From the NCBI GenBank assembly GCA_946623875.1, contig CAMORO010000009.1, forward strand, positions 1-46,324: 46,324 nt of DNA. Reading direction: 5' to 3'. The first letter of the stretch is position 1. Each line of letters starts with the position of its first letter. Positions 28,752 to 37,114 of the stretch are shown here, piece by piece. Source of the stretch: an uncultured Lachnospiraceae bacterium. GTDB taxonomy: Bacteria > Bacillota > Clostridia > Lachnospirales > Lachnospiraceae. Under the pieces are notes generated by a model. That model was not told the DNA's origin. It searched no databases and was given only the letters and a program-made list of their open reading frames with translations. Position numbers and translations under genes: made by a program.

Positions 28752-30170
28752 ATGCGTAAGGTTTTGATAATATATGATGATTCAAGAAAGCCCGGTCAGG
28801 AAATAAGTCAGATAACCGGACGAAAGAGCTTCGGAAATATCATCTTCAAGCGGTTATCTCTAAGACAGAGGACAGGGGACAGGCTTGCGGGGCTTAAACA
28901 TGTGGAGGCCTTTATTGCGGCAGGCGATACCGAAGCGCTTAAAAATATTGATGTTTCTGCCGAACCGGCTGTGTTTAAGCTGTATTCCGATTTTGAAACT
29001 GCTGATATTGATGCGGTCAATGTACTTCTTGAGAAATCATTATATGTGAAGGAGAATTATTCGGTCATCTGTGAAGGCAGGATCGCGGCAGTGATCTATC
29101 CTTCGTTTGATGCATATAAAGCTCAGAGGAATATATCTGATGAGGAGGAATATGAGAAGATCGTTTCGCCGGCATTTATTTCCCTCGCGGATGCCGGCAA
29201 TTTCAGAACCTTTATAACGAGCGGCTTTGACGCAAGGTTCTTTAATGCGCTTGAGGGTGATGACTATACGGTGGTAAAACGCTCAGCCTCTGTTGATAAG
29301 CTGAGAAGGGAATACACCTACTTCACTCTCCTGCCTCCCGAAATGAAGCAGTGGTTCGCAACGGTATATGATTACAAAGAAGAAGCTGACAGTGCTTCAT
29401 ATTCAATAGAGCGGTATCATATGACAGACCTTGCCATCAGGTATGTTCACGGAGCAATAGATGAGGAAGAATTCAGGGCGATCATGGAGCGTCTGTTCCA
29501 TTTCATCAAAAGCAGAAAAGTAAAGCAGGTTAGCGATGATGAATACAACAGCAACGCAAAGTCCCTGTATATAGACAAGGTTCTTGAACGGACAGAGACT
29601 CTTAAGGGTCTTAAGGGCTATGACAGGATAAGTGATTATATAGCGACGGGTACGGATTACAGGAACATAGATGAGATAGTGGACAGATACAGGGGTCTGT
29701 ATGAGCGTATCACCGGGGGACGCAGGTTCATGAAGCTTATGGCTGTGGGACACGGCGATCTGTGTTTTTCAAATATCCTGTACAATCATGATGCGAGGCT
29801 GCTTCGCCTTATCGATCCTAAGGGAGCGATGACTGAAGATGAGATGTATATGAATCCGTATTATGACATAGCCAAGCTGTCGCATTCGATCTGCGGGTCA
29901 TATGATTATTTTAACAGCGATCAGTATGAGATATCCGTTGATGCCGGAATGAAGCTGAAGCTTAATATAGACAGTGACAATGACAGATACATTAAAATAT
30001 TCTATGAGTATCTGCATGGAAATGATATTGATGTCAGGCTGATCAGGCTGTATGAAGCATCACTGTTTCTGTCAATGCTTCCTCTTCATATTGACAGGGA
30101 GAAGAAGGTACTCGGATTTATACTGAATGCGATAAGGATAATGGATGAAACGGAAAAGGGAGAATTGTAA
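28752..30170 (+). CDS. APH-fold phosphotransferase of capsule type
   Basis: A 472-residue cytosolic protein. Its C-terminal half has an APH-type kinase active site: VGHGDLCFSNILYN (near 333-346) supplies catalytic Asp and Asn, and LRLIDPKG supplies the metal-binding Asp. The N-terminal ~190 residues are not recognised. The gene is immediately followed (2 bases) by an EcbF/BcbF-type HAD phosphatase. Such kinase-phosphatase neighbours occur in capsule loci and probably make or trim a phosphorylated building block. The first 30 or so residues (RKVLIIYDDSRKPG) could be a small Rossmann-like strand. Ribosome site GAGAGG within the previous gene's end. Confidence 0.65.
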   Translation: MRKVLIIYDDSRKPGQEISQITGRKSFGNIIFKRLSLRQRTGDRLAGLKHVEAFIAAGDTEALKNIDVSAEPAVFKLYSDFETADIDAVNVLLEKSLYVKENYSVICEGRIAAVIYPSFDAYKAQRNISDEEEYEKIVSPAFISLADAGNFRTFITSGFDARFFNALEGDDYTVVKRSASVDKLRREYTYFTLLPPEMKQWFATVYDYKEEADSASYSIERYHMTDLAIRYVHGAIDEEEFRAIMERLFHFIKSRKVKQVSDDEYNSNAKSLYIDKVLERTETLKGLKGYDRISDYIATGTDYRNIDEIVDRYRGLYERITGGRRFMKLMAVGHGDLCFSNILYNHDARLLRLIDPKGAMTEDEMYMNPYYDIAKLSHSICGSYDYFNSDQYEISVDAGMKLKLNIDSDNDRYIKIFYEYLHGNDIDVRLIRLYEASLFLSMLPLHIDREKKVLGFILNAIRIMDETEKGEL

Positions 30171-30172
30171 AG

Positions 30173-30595
30173 ATGGAAAGTGATGTATTAACATTCATCT
30201 TTGACATAGACGGGACGCTGTGTCCCATAAAAGGGACAGATGAAAGATATGAGGATATGGTTCCTTATGCCGGAATGGTGGAAAGGATCCGTGAGTATAA
30301 GAAACAGGGTGCGAAAATAGTACTGTTTACATCCCGGAACATGAACACTTATAAAGGAAATATCGGCCTTATAAATGCCAATACCGCCAAGGTTGTGCTG
30401 GAATGGCTGAAGAAATGGGATATTCCGTATGATGAGATAATCTACGGGAAGCCCTGGCCGGGACATAACGGCTTTTATGTGGATGACAGGACGGTAAGAC
30501 CGGATGAATTTCTTAACAGGACTGTAGACGAACTTAAGGATATATGTAAAAAGAGCAGGTGCGATGGGAATAACCGACAGACTGAACCAATTTAA
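30173..30595 (+). CDS. HAD capsule-biosynthesis phosphatase (EcbF/BcbF type)
   Basis: A 140-residue HAD-superfamily phosphatase. The nucleophile motif FDIDGTLCP has Asp11 and Asp13; LFTSRNMNT is motif II, and YGKPWPGHNGFYVDDRTVRPDEF carries motifs III and IV. This last string and the GNIGLINANT segment are characteristic of the small EcbF/BcbF capsule phosphatase family of about 126 residues. It probably dephosphorylates a sugar- or polyol-phosphate intermediate. The 3' end overlaps the next GT2 gene by 32 bp, so the last residues beyond the usual family length may be an add-on. Confidence 0.85.
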   Translation: MESDVLTFIFDIDGTLCPIKGTDERYEDMVPYAGMVERIREYKKQGAKIVLFTSRNMNTYKGNIGLINANTAKVVLEWLKKWDIPYDEIIYGKPWPGHNGFYVDDRTVRPDEFLNRTVDELKDICKKSRCDGNNRQTEPI

Positions 30596-32024
30596 TATGA
30601 AGCGTGCTCTGAATTATCTTAAACGTAACGGAGCGAGAAAGACATATTTCAAGGTAATGGAGCGTCTCGAACGGGATGATGATGAAAAGTATTATACAGG
30701 CAGGGTACTCTCCGAGCGGCCGGAAAGAACGGAACTGGAGAGGGAAAGGAACCGTAAGTTCTTCCACAATTACAAGTTCAGCATACTGGTTCCCGCATAT
30801 AACACCGATCCGAAAGCCTTTAAGGAGATGCTTGATTCGGTGGTGGAACAGACCTATATGAACTGGGAGCTGTGCATAGCGGACGGAAGTACGACGGAAA
30901 CGGTAAATGAAACCCTGAAGGCTTACCGTAACGGACTTGACGAGCAGACAGGGAAAAAGATACGTTATCAGAGGCTTAACGCAAACAGGGGTATAGCAGG
31001 GAATTCAAACGGCGCGTTGGTAATGGCTTCGGGTGATTATGTCGGACTGCTCGACCATGATGATGTGCTTACTCCCAATGCTCTGTATGAAATAATGGAG
31101 GCATTGGAATCGGGTATTGAAAGAGACGGAAATATATATACCAGCAGATTTAAGGCATTCTATTCGGATGAAGATAAGACCGATGAAGATGGGACAAGAT
31201 ATTTTGACCATCATATCAAGCCCGGTTTTGATATAGACCTCCTCAGGAGCAACAATTATATCTGCCACTTTTTTGTGGTCAGGACAGCCGTTGCACGTAA
31301 GGCGGGAGGTTTTCGGAGCGAGTATAACGGGGCGCAGGATCATGATTTTATCTTCAGGTGTGTGGAACAGTTAAAGCCCGATGAGATATATCATATTCCC
31401 AGGGTGCTGTATCACTGGAGATCCAGTGAAACGTCAACTGCCGAGAATCCGGACAGTAAACTGTATGCATATGAGGCAGGAAAGAAGGCGGTAAGAGATC
31501 ATCTTGACAGGCTTAAGATCAAGGCAACTGTGACCGATACCGCGCATCTTGGATTTTACAGAGTCAGGTATGAGGTTGATTCACCCAAAATAAAAGAGCT
31601 TACAAAGGAAGAGTGGGATTATCTGACTGCCGACAGATTTAAGGCGATCGAAGAAGATTACATAATGATCATGGGGAATGATATAAAACCCGTAACAAAG
31701 GACTATCTTACGGAACTTGCCGGAATGCTTGCGCGTGAGGAAGTGGGTGCTGTCGGAGGCAAGATACTGAATAAGCGTGGCGCAATAGACAGTGCCGGAT
31801 ATATGTTTGATGAGTCGGGAAAGCTTAATGCGGCATACAGAGGGATGAACGGCAATTATTCCGGTTATCACCACAGGGCGTCCATACAGCATAAGGTAGA
31901 CGGGCTTGCGGCCGACTGTATGATGATCAAGAAGGCTGCCGTTGAGTTCACCGATAAGCCTGTTTTTTCCGACAGATATATCTCGGTATATGATCCGTTT
32001 GCCGTATTTAAACGAAAACGATAA
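30564..32024 (+). CDS. GT2 glycosyltransferase with a shortened second GT domain
   Basis: A 486-residue relative of the two-domain enzyme at 19654. The first GT-A domain is intact: FSILVPAYNTDPKAF, CIADGS, GLLDHDDVLTP and NNYICHFFVV with QDHDFIFR. The second domain is truncated. After FYRVRYEVDSPK the expected SIIIPNKD half is missing, and the sequence resumes at DYIMIMGNDIKPVTKDYL and continues with VGAVGGKILN to KVDGLAADCMMIKK. Only the first domain should be catalytic. The start codon ATG 30564 lies inside the upstream phosphatase gene with AGCAGGTG as weak ribosome site. Confidence 0.82.
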   Translation: MGITDRLNQFNMKRALNYLKRNGARKTYFKVMERLERDDDEKYYTGRVLSERPERTELERERNRKFFHNYKFSILVPAYNTDPKAFKEMLDSVVEQTYMNWELCIADGSTTETVNETLKAYRNGLDEQTGKKIRYQRLNANRGIAGNSNGALVMASGDYVGLLDHDDVLTPNALYEIMEALESGIERDGNIYTSRFKAFYSDEDKTDEDGTRYFDHHIKPGFDIDLLRSNNYICHFFVVRTAVARKAGGFRSEYNGAQDHDFIFRCVEQLKPDEIYHIPRVLYHWRSSETSTAENPDSKLYAYEAGKKAVRDHLDRLKIKATVTDTAHLGFYRVRYEVDSPKIKELTKEEWDYLTADRFKAIEEDYIMIMGNDIKPVTKDYLTELAGMLAREEVGAVGGKILNKRGAIDSAGYMFDESGKLNAAYRGMNGNYSGYHHRASIQHKVDGLAADCMMIKKAAVEFTDKPVFSDRYISVYDPFAVFKRKR

Positions 32025-32059
32025 GTAGAAAGATATAAATGTATGAGGAAGCAGTGAGC

Positions 32060-33028
32060 ATGGCAAGGGTCAGTGTGATAATACCCAATTATAACGGAAG
32101 TAAGTATTTAAGGGACTGCCTTGCTTCGCTTAATGAGGCTGTAGCTGAGTATGAGTACGGCGAGGCTGAGATAATAATTGTTGATAATGCATCCACAGAT
32201 GACGGCATTGAGATAATAAAGGAATGCTGTCCTGCGGCGAGGCTTATAATGCTTGACAGGAATTACGGGTTTTCGAGAGCCGTAAATGAAGGGATAAGGG
32301 CATCGCAGGGGAAATATGTTATACTGCTTAACAATGATACAAGAGTATTCCGTGACTTTATCTCAAGGCTTGTACAGGCAATTGGGAAGGATGAAGGTAT
32401 TTTCTCGGTAAGTGCCAGGATGCTTAAGATGTCTGAACCGGAGCTGATTGATTCCGCGGGAGATATGTACTGCTGTCTCGGATGGGCTTTTGCAAGAGGT
32501 AAGGACAGACCGTCTGCACAATATGATAAGAAAGCGGAGATATTCTCTGCCTGTGCGGGTGCTGCGATATACAGAAGAGCGGTATTTGATAAGATAGGTT
32601 ACTTTGATGAAGAGCATTTCGCTTATCTTGAGGACGTCGATATAGGATACAGGGCGAGGATAAACGGCTACAGGAATATCTATGAGCCTTCGGCTTGTGT
32701 ATATCACGCAGGAAGCGGGATAAGCGGTTCAAGATACAACAGGTTTAAGATAGATCTTTCGTCCCGTAATAATGTGTACGTTGCATACAAGAATATGCCT
32801 TTGTTACAGCTTGTTTTAAACCTTCCTTTCCTGGTTGCCGGAACATTTGTCAAAACGCTGTTTTTTGCAAAAAAGGGTGAAGGATTAACATATATCAAGG
32901 GGCTTTTAAAGGGATTGATGCTGTGCGTGAAAGGCAGGAAATATCCGTTTAAAAAAGAAAATTTCGGTAATTATATAAGGATCCAGTTCGAATTGTGGAG
33001 AAATATGTTTATACGGCTCCTTGGCTGA
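32060..33028 (+). CDS. GT2 glycosyltransferase (WbbL-like, rhamnosyltransferase type)
   Basis: A 322-residue GT2 enzyme: VSVIIPNYNGSKYL at the start, IIIVDNASTDDG, YGFSRAVNEGI, the metal-binding LLNNDTRV, and the acceptor motif AYLEDVDIGYRARINGY. This arrangement and the C-terminal amphipathic/hydrophobic tail match WbbL-type rhamnosyltransferases. I chose ATG 32060, 12 bases after GAGGAAG and just before the conserved first strand; ATG 32039 would add seven residues. A family-wide rhamnose preference is only a tendency, so the sugar is an inference supported by rfbA/rfbC. Confidence 0.85.
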   Translation: MARVSVIIPNYNGSKYLRDCLASLNEAVAEYEYGEAEIIIVDNASTDDGIEIIKECCPAARLIMLDRNYGFSRAVNEGIRASQGKYVILLNNDTRVFRDFISRLVQAIGKDEGIFSVSARMLKMSEPELIDSAGDMYCCLGWAFARGKDRPSAQYDKKAEIFSACAGAAIYRRAVFDKIGYFDEEHFAYLEDVDIGYRARINGYRNIYEPSACVYHAGSGISGSRYNRFKIDLSSRNNVYVAYKNMPLLQLVLNLPFLVAGTFVKTLFFAKKGEGLTYIKGLLKGLMLCVKGRKYPFKKENFGNYIRIQFELWRNMFIRLLG

Positions 33029-33042
33029 GCCGGTGAAGAATT

Positions 33043-34446
33043 ATGATCAAAGACAATCAGACCTTATTTAACAGAATACATGTATTTGTCGATGCCGCAA
33101 TAATCGCAGGAAGCTACTGGCTGTCATGGTGGCTTAAGTTCAAGAGCGGATGGATCGATTATTCAATGAGTCTCCCCGTAAGTTATTTCAGGAGAGTACT
33201 GTACTTTGTTGTGCCTGCTTATCTTCTTCTGTATTATTTCTTTAATCTGTACAACAGTAAGAGAGCATCGGGACGTAAGAAGGAATTCTACAATATAGTA
33301 CAGGCCAATACGGTGGGAAGTCTCGGTCTTATCGTTGCAATGTACATGATGAGACAGACTCATTTCTCGCGTGAGATGATCCTGATATTCTGGGCCGTGA
33401 ACATCTTCATGGAGACCTTCGTGCGAAACATCATCAGGTATATACTGAGGTTCTTCAGGAAGAGAGGATACAATCTTAAATATGTCCTTCTGGTCGGTTA
33501 TTCGAAGTCGGCAGAGTCATATATTAACAGGATACGCCTGAATCCGCAGTGGGGATACGTGGTCCGGGGAATTCTTGATGATCACGTTGAACGCGGCACG
33601 ATGTATAAGGGTATCAAGGTGATGGGAGTCATAGATAACCTGCAGATGATCCTGGAAGAAAACAAGCTGGATGAGATAGCCATCACCTTAAGCCTTAAGG
33701 AATACTCACGTCTTGAGGAGATCGTAAATATGTGCGAGAAGTCGGGAGTACATACGAAGTTCATTCCCGATTACACGGGTATCATACCAAATAAGCCCTA
33801 TACTGAGGATCTGCAGGGACTTCCCGTTATCAATATCCGTCATGTTCCGCTTACAAACACCGTAAATGCGGTCATGAAGAGGATAGTGGATATTGTGGGT
33901 TCGTTCTTTGGTATAATCATAGCATCACCGCTCATGATCGTATGTGCCGTATTGGTAAGGCTGAGCAGTCCCGGTCCCGTTATATTTGTACAGGAGAGGG
34001 TGGGCCTTCACAATAAACCGTTTAAAATGTTCAAATTCCGTACCATGACGGCACAGGAAGATAAGGATGAGGATGACAACGGCTGGACGATAAAGGATGA
34101 TCCGAGAGTGACCAAAGTAGGACGATTTTTGCGAAGGACCAGTATTGATGAGCTTCCACAGCTCTTTAACGTATTTATGGGAAAGATGAGTCTTGTAGGC
34201 CCGCGTCCTGAGCGTCCCATGTTCGTTGAGCAGTTCAGGGAGACAGTTCCCAGATATATGATCAAGCATCAGGTGCGTCCCGGGATGACGGGCTGGGCAC
34301 AGATCAACGGTCTGCGCGGCGATACCTCGATCGAGAAGAGGATAGAATACGATCTTTATTACCTTGAGAACTGGACTATGGGATTTGACATAAAGATACT
34401 GTTCCTGACATTCTTCAGAGGATTTATTAATGAGAATGCATATTGA
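33043..34446 (+). CDS. Polyprenyl-phosphate glycosyl-1-phosphate transferase (WbaP/WcaJ type)
   Basis: Priming enzyme that transfers a sugar-1-phosphate from a UDP-sugar to undecaprenyl phosphate, starting polymer synthesis. Of its 467 residues, about 1-130 hold four membrane helices, about 140-255 a Rossmann-like CoA-binding domain (VLLVGYSKSAESY), and about 280-467 the bacterial sugar transferase domain. The latter starts with KRIVDIVGSFFGIIIASPLM, includes FVQERVGLHNKPFKMFKFRTM and ends with LVGPRPERP and GMTGWAQINGLRG. It is the only initiating transferase in the window and lies about 20 kb from the ABC exporter. UDP-glucose or UDP-galactose is the usual donor of this long form (inference). 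Confidence 0.92.
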   Translation: MIKDNQTLFNRIHVFVDAAIIAGSYWLSWWLKFKSGWIDYSMSLPVSYFRRVLYFVVPAYLLLYYFFNLYNSKRASGRKKEFYNIVQANTVGSLGLIVAMYMMRQTHFSREMILIFWAVNIFMETFVRNIIRYILRFFRKRGYNLKYVLLVGYSKSAESYINRIRLNPQWGYVVRGILDDHVERGTMYKGIKVMGVIDNLQMILEENKLDEIAITLSLKEYSRLEEIVNMCEKSGVHTKFIPDYTGIIPNKPYTEDLQGLPVINIRHVPLTNTVNAVMKRIVDIVGSFFGIIIASPLMIVCAVLVRLSSPGPVIFVQERVGLHNKPFKMFKFRTMTAQEDKDEDDNGWTIKDDPRVTKVGRFLRRTSIDELPQLFNVFMGKMSLVGPRPERPMFVEQFRETVPRYMIKHQVRPGMTGWAQINGLRGDTSIEKRIEYDLYYLENWTMGFDIKILFLTFFRGFINENAY

Positions 34447-35398
34447 TATAGTAATTCCCGTATATAAGCCGGATGAGAAGTTTAAGGCTCTGCTGAGGGG
34501 ATTGGCGGATCAGACGGCTAAGCCCGATAATCTGATCATCATGTACACGAAGACCGGTAAGGACGATTCCTTCCCGGATGAGTTGCGGATCACAGGATCG
34601 GCGGTTCCCGGTTCTGATACATTAAACGGAGCGGGATTTAAGGTGTATGAGCTTGATAAAAGTGAGTTTGACCATGGCGGGACCAGAGCTATGGCAGCGG
34701 AAAAGTCAGACGCCGATATCCTTGTTTTTATGACAATGGATGCCGTTCCTGCGGATGAGCATACGATTGAGAAGCTGACCGCGATATTTAAAGAGGATGA
34801 TATGGTGGGAGCGGCATACGCAAGACAGCTTCCGTCTGACAGTTCAAGTCCGGCCGAGCGTTTTACAAGAGGATTTAATTATCCCGACAGGCCGGTCCTT
34901 AAGGGTAAAGAGGATATTGAGAAGCTCGGCATCAAGACTTTCTTCTGTTCCAATGTCTGTGCCGCATACAGGAAGGATATTTATGATAAGCTCGGAGGGT
35001 TTGTTAAGAGGACTGTCTTCAATGAGGATATGATCTATGCCCATAAGCTGGTAATGAACGGATATAAGATCTATTACGCGGCTGATGCAGGAGTCATTCA
35101 TACACATGAATACACCCCGATGCAGCAGCTTCACCGTAACTTCGACCTGGCGGTATCACAGGCCATGCATCCTGAAGTGTTCGGCAGTGTGTCCTCCGAA
35201 TCGGAGGGTGTAAGATATATTAAATCAGCATATGCATTCTTTAAGAAGGAAGGAAAACCATACCTTATAATCCCGTTTGTATGGGGATGCTGTTTCAGGT
35301 ATCTTGGGTATTTCCTTGGAAAGAGATACAGGAGGCTTCCGAAACGGCTGATAAAAGCATGTGCCATGAATAAAGAGTTTTTTGATTATGGTAGTTAA
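34430..35398 (+). CDS. GT2 rhamnosyltransferase-type glycosyltransferase
   Basis: A 322-residue GT2 enzyme with DIVIPVYKPDEKF, an EFDHGGTR motif (near residue 78) and the metal site FMTMDAVP, then FCSNVCAAYRKDIYDKLGGF and NEDMIYAHKLVMNGYKI. EFDHGGTR and FNEDM are characteristic of the RgpB/RfbF-like rhamnosyltransferase group. ATG 34430 has AGAGGA seven bases upstream and overlaps the priming transferase by 17 bp, so the two are translationally coupled. The C-terminus has a hydrophobic, basic stretch (YLGYFLGKRYRRLPKRL) that could hold it on the membrane. Confidence 0.85.
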   Translation: MRMHIDIVIPVYKPDEKFKALLRGLADQTAKPDNLIIMYTKTGKDDSFPDELRITGSAVPGSDTLNGAGFKVYELDKSEFDHGGTRAMAAEKSDADILVFMTMDAVPADEHTIEKLTAIFKEDDMVGAAYARQLPSDSSSPAERFTRGFNYPDRPVLKGKEDIEKLGIKTFFCSNVCAAYRKDIYDKLGGFVKRTVFNEDMIYAHKLVMNGYKIYYAADAGVIHTHEYTPMQQLHRNFDLAVSQAMHPEVFGSVSSESEGVRYIKSAYAFFKKEGKPYLIIPFVWGCCFRYLGYFLGKRYRRLPKRLIKACAMNKEFFDYGS

Positions 35399-35412
35399 GA
35401 GGAGAAACGATC

Positions 35413-37113
35413 ATGTCAGATCAGAACAATAATAACAGCAATAACAACAATAACAACAATAACAATAACGAAGGTGATTACGAAGTATACTGCCAGATGT
35501 GCAGGAGAGGCAAGAGTCAGGTCAGCGATATGTTCAAGCTGTTTGACGGTATGTATGTCTGTTCGGACTGTATGCATAAGACTATGGATACTATGGGACA
35601 GTTCGGCTTTTCACCGTTGTCACTGCATCCGTTCAACATGAACGGTTCCAATTCCAATCCATCGGCACCTACCGATGAGAACAGCGGGAAGACTACCGCA
35701 GGCGCAGTGCCGCTTGGAAGTATATTCGGTGATCTTAATAAGCAGTCAGCCGATGCGCTTAAGGAAATGAAGGAGACGGCAGCAGGCAAAGATACATCAG
35801 AAGCCGGTAATGATGATCCGGATGGTGATAAGGGGGATGCCGACGGAGGCAACGGTATTGACAATGGTGCATATCAGGGATTTCCGGGGATCAGCTTCCT
35901 TAATATGTCCGATATTCCGGGCTTATTCGGACAGAGGACCAAAGTAAAGAAAAAGGGAAAGAGAACCACTCCTCTGGTAGATATGAGTAAGATACCCCAG
36001 CCCCATAAGATCAAGGAAATGCTCGATGAGTATGTTATCGGACAGGAAAATGCGAAGAAGAAGATTTCGGTTGCGGTATACAATCATTACAAGAGGATAG
36101 CGGCTGAGGAATTCCGTAAGGACAAGTTCGGCGAGGAATTCAAGGACGTTGATATTGAGAAGTCAAACATGCTCCTCATAGGTCCCACCGGATGCGGTAA
36201 GACATATCTTGTCAAGACACTTGCCAGGCTTCTTGATGTGCCGCTTGCCATAGCTGATGCAACATCCCTTACGGAAGCCGGATACATAGGCGATGATATC
36301 GAGAGTGTTGTAAGCAAGCTGCTGGCCGCTGCCGACAATGATGTAGAGAAGGCAGAGACAGGTATCATATTCATAGACGAGATAGATAAGATAGCCAAGA
36401 AGCAGAATACGCATTCAAGGGATGTTTCCGGAGAGTCGGTGCAGCAGGGAATGCTCAAGCTTCTTGAAGGCAGTGAGATAGAGGTTCCTGTGGGATCCAA
36501 TTCCAAGAATGCCATGGTGCCGCTTACCACTGTTAATACAAAGAATATACTGTTTATCTGCGGTGGAGCTTTTCCCGATCTTGACGAGATAATAAAGCAG
36601 AGACTGCGCAAGCAGACCTCGATAGGTTTTAATGCAGAGCTTAAGGATGCTCTGGATAAGCGCAAGGATATCCTTAAGGATGTGACGGTTGAGGATATCA
36701 AGAAGTTCGGAATGATCCCCGAGTTTGTGGGAAGACTTCCGATCATAGCCCCGATGGAGGGACTCAATGAGGATATGCTGGTTGATGTCCTCAAGGAGCC
36801 CAAGAACGCGATCATCAAACAGTACCGGAAGCTGCTTGCGATGGATGAGGTCGAGCTTGACTTTGATGAAGAGGCACTTCATGAGATCGCAAAGAAAGCC
36901 ATGGAAAAGGATACGGGTGCGAGAGCATTAAGATCCATAATAGAGGATCTGATGCTTGATATCATGTATGAGATACCCAAGGATGACAATATCGGAAGGG
37001 TTACGATAACCAGGGATTACATATTGGGAACGGGCGGCCCCGTGATAGACCTTCGGGGAGGCGGAATGAGCTTTGCCGAGAGGGAGAGGCTCAATAAACT
37101 GGCGGAGGCATAA
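35413..37113 (+). CDS. Divergent ClpX-like AAA+ unfoldase
   Basis: A 566-residue ClpX relative, longer than the usual ~420. Order: poly-Asn stretch (5-19), C4 zinc-binding domain (Cys27, 30, 50, 53, with GKSQ), a long low-complexity linker (about 54-190), then the AAA+ module. Walker A GPTGCGKT is 257-264, pore loop GYIG is 290-293 (usually GYVG), Walker B FIDEIDKI, sensor 2 GARALR. The ClpP-docking IGF tripeptide is kept at 404-406. The RKH loop is not: aligning VP...VNT with the E. coli segment puts SKN where RKH should be. RKH helps ClpX recognise ssrA-type substrates. So this is probably a specialised unfoldase with its own clients, inside a polysaccharide run, and not the housekeeping ClpX (inference). 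Ribosome site GAGGAGA. Confidence 0.85.
   Translation: MSDQNNNNSNNNNNNNNNNEGDYEVYCQMCRRGKSQVSDMFKLFDGMYVCSDCMHKTMDTMGQFGFSPLSLHPFNMNGSNSNPSAPTDENSGKTTAGAVPLGSIFGDLNKQSADALKEMKETAAGKDTSEAGNDDPDGDKGDADGGNGIDNGAYQGFPGISFLNMSDIPGLFGQRTKVKKKGKRTTPLVDMSKIPQPHKIKEMLDEYVIGQENAKKKISVAVYNHYKRIAAEEFRKDKFGEEFKDVDIEKSNMLLIGPTGCGKTYLVKTLARLLDVPLAIADATSLTEAGYIGDDIESVVSKLLAAADNDVEKAETGIIFIDEIDKIAKKQNTHSRDVSGESVQQGMLKLLEGSEIEVPVGSNSKNAMVPLTTVNTKNILFICGGAFPDLDEIIKQRLRKQTSIGFNAELKDALDKRKDILKDVTVEDIKKFGMIPEFVGRLPIIAPMEGLNEDMLVDVLKEPKNAIIKQYRKLLAMDEVELDFDEEALHEIAKKAMEKDTGARALRSIIEDLMLDIMYEIPKDDNIGRVTITRDYILGTGGPVIDLRGGGMSFAERERLNKLAEA
35425..35469 (+). repeat. AAC/AAT trinucleotide tract coding poly-Asn
   Basis: Fifteen codons directly after MSDQ, 14 of them AAC or AAT with one AGC, give four Asn, Ser and ten Asn. 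The tract is a triplet microsatellite, so slippage would change the tail length without a frameshift. No other protein in the window has such a tract near its start. Confidence 0.9.
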
Positions 37114-37114
37114 G

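Noticed and set aside
35425-35469. Phase variation of the ClpX-like gene by the Asn tract
   Set aside because: The unit is three bases, so slippage cannot shift the frame; only length variation is possible.
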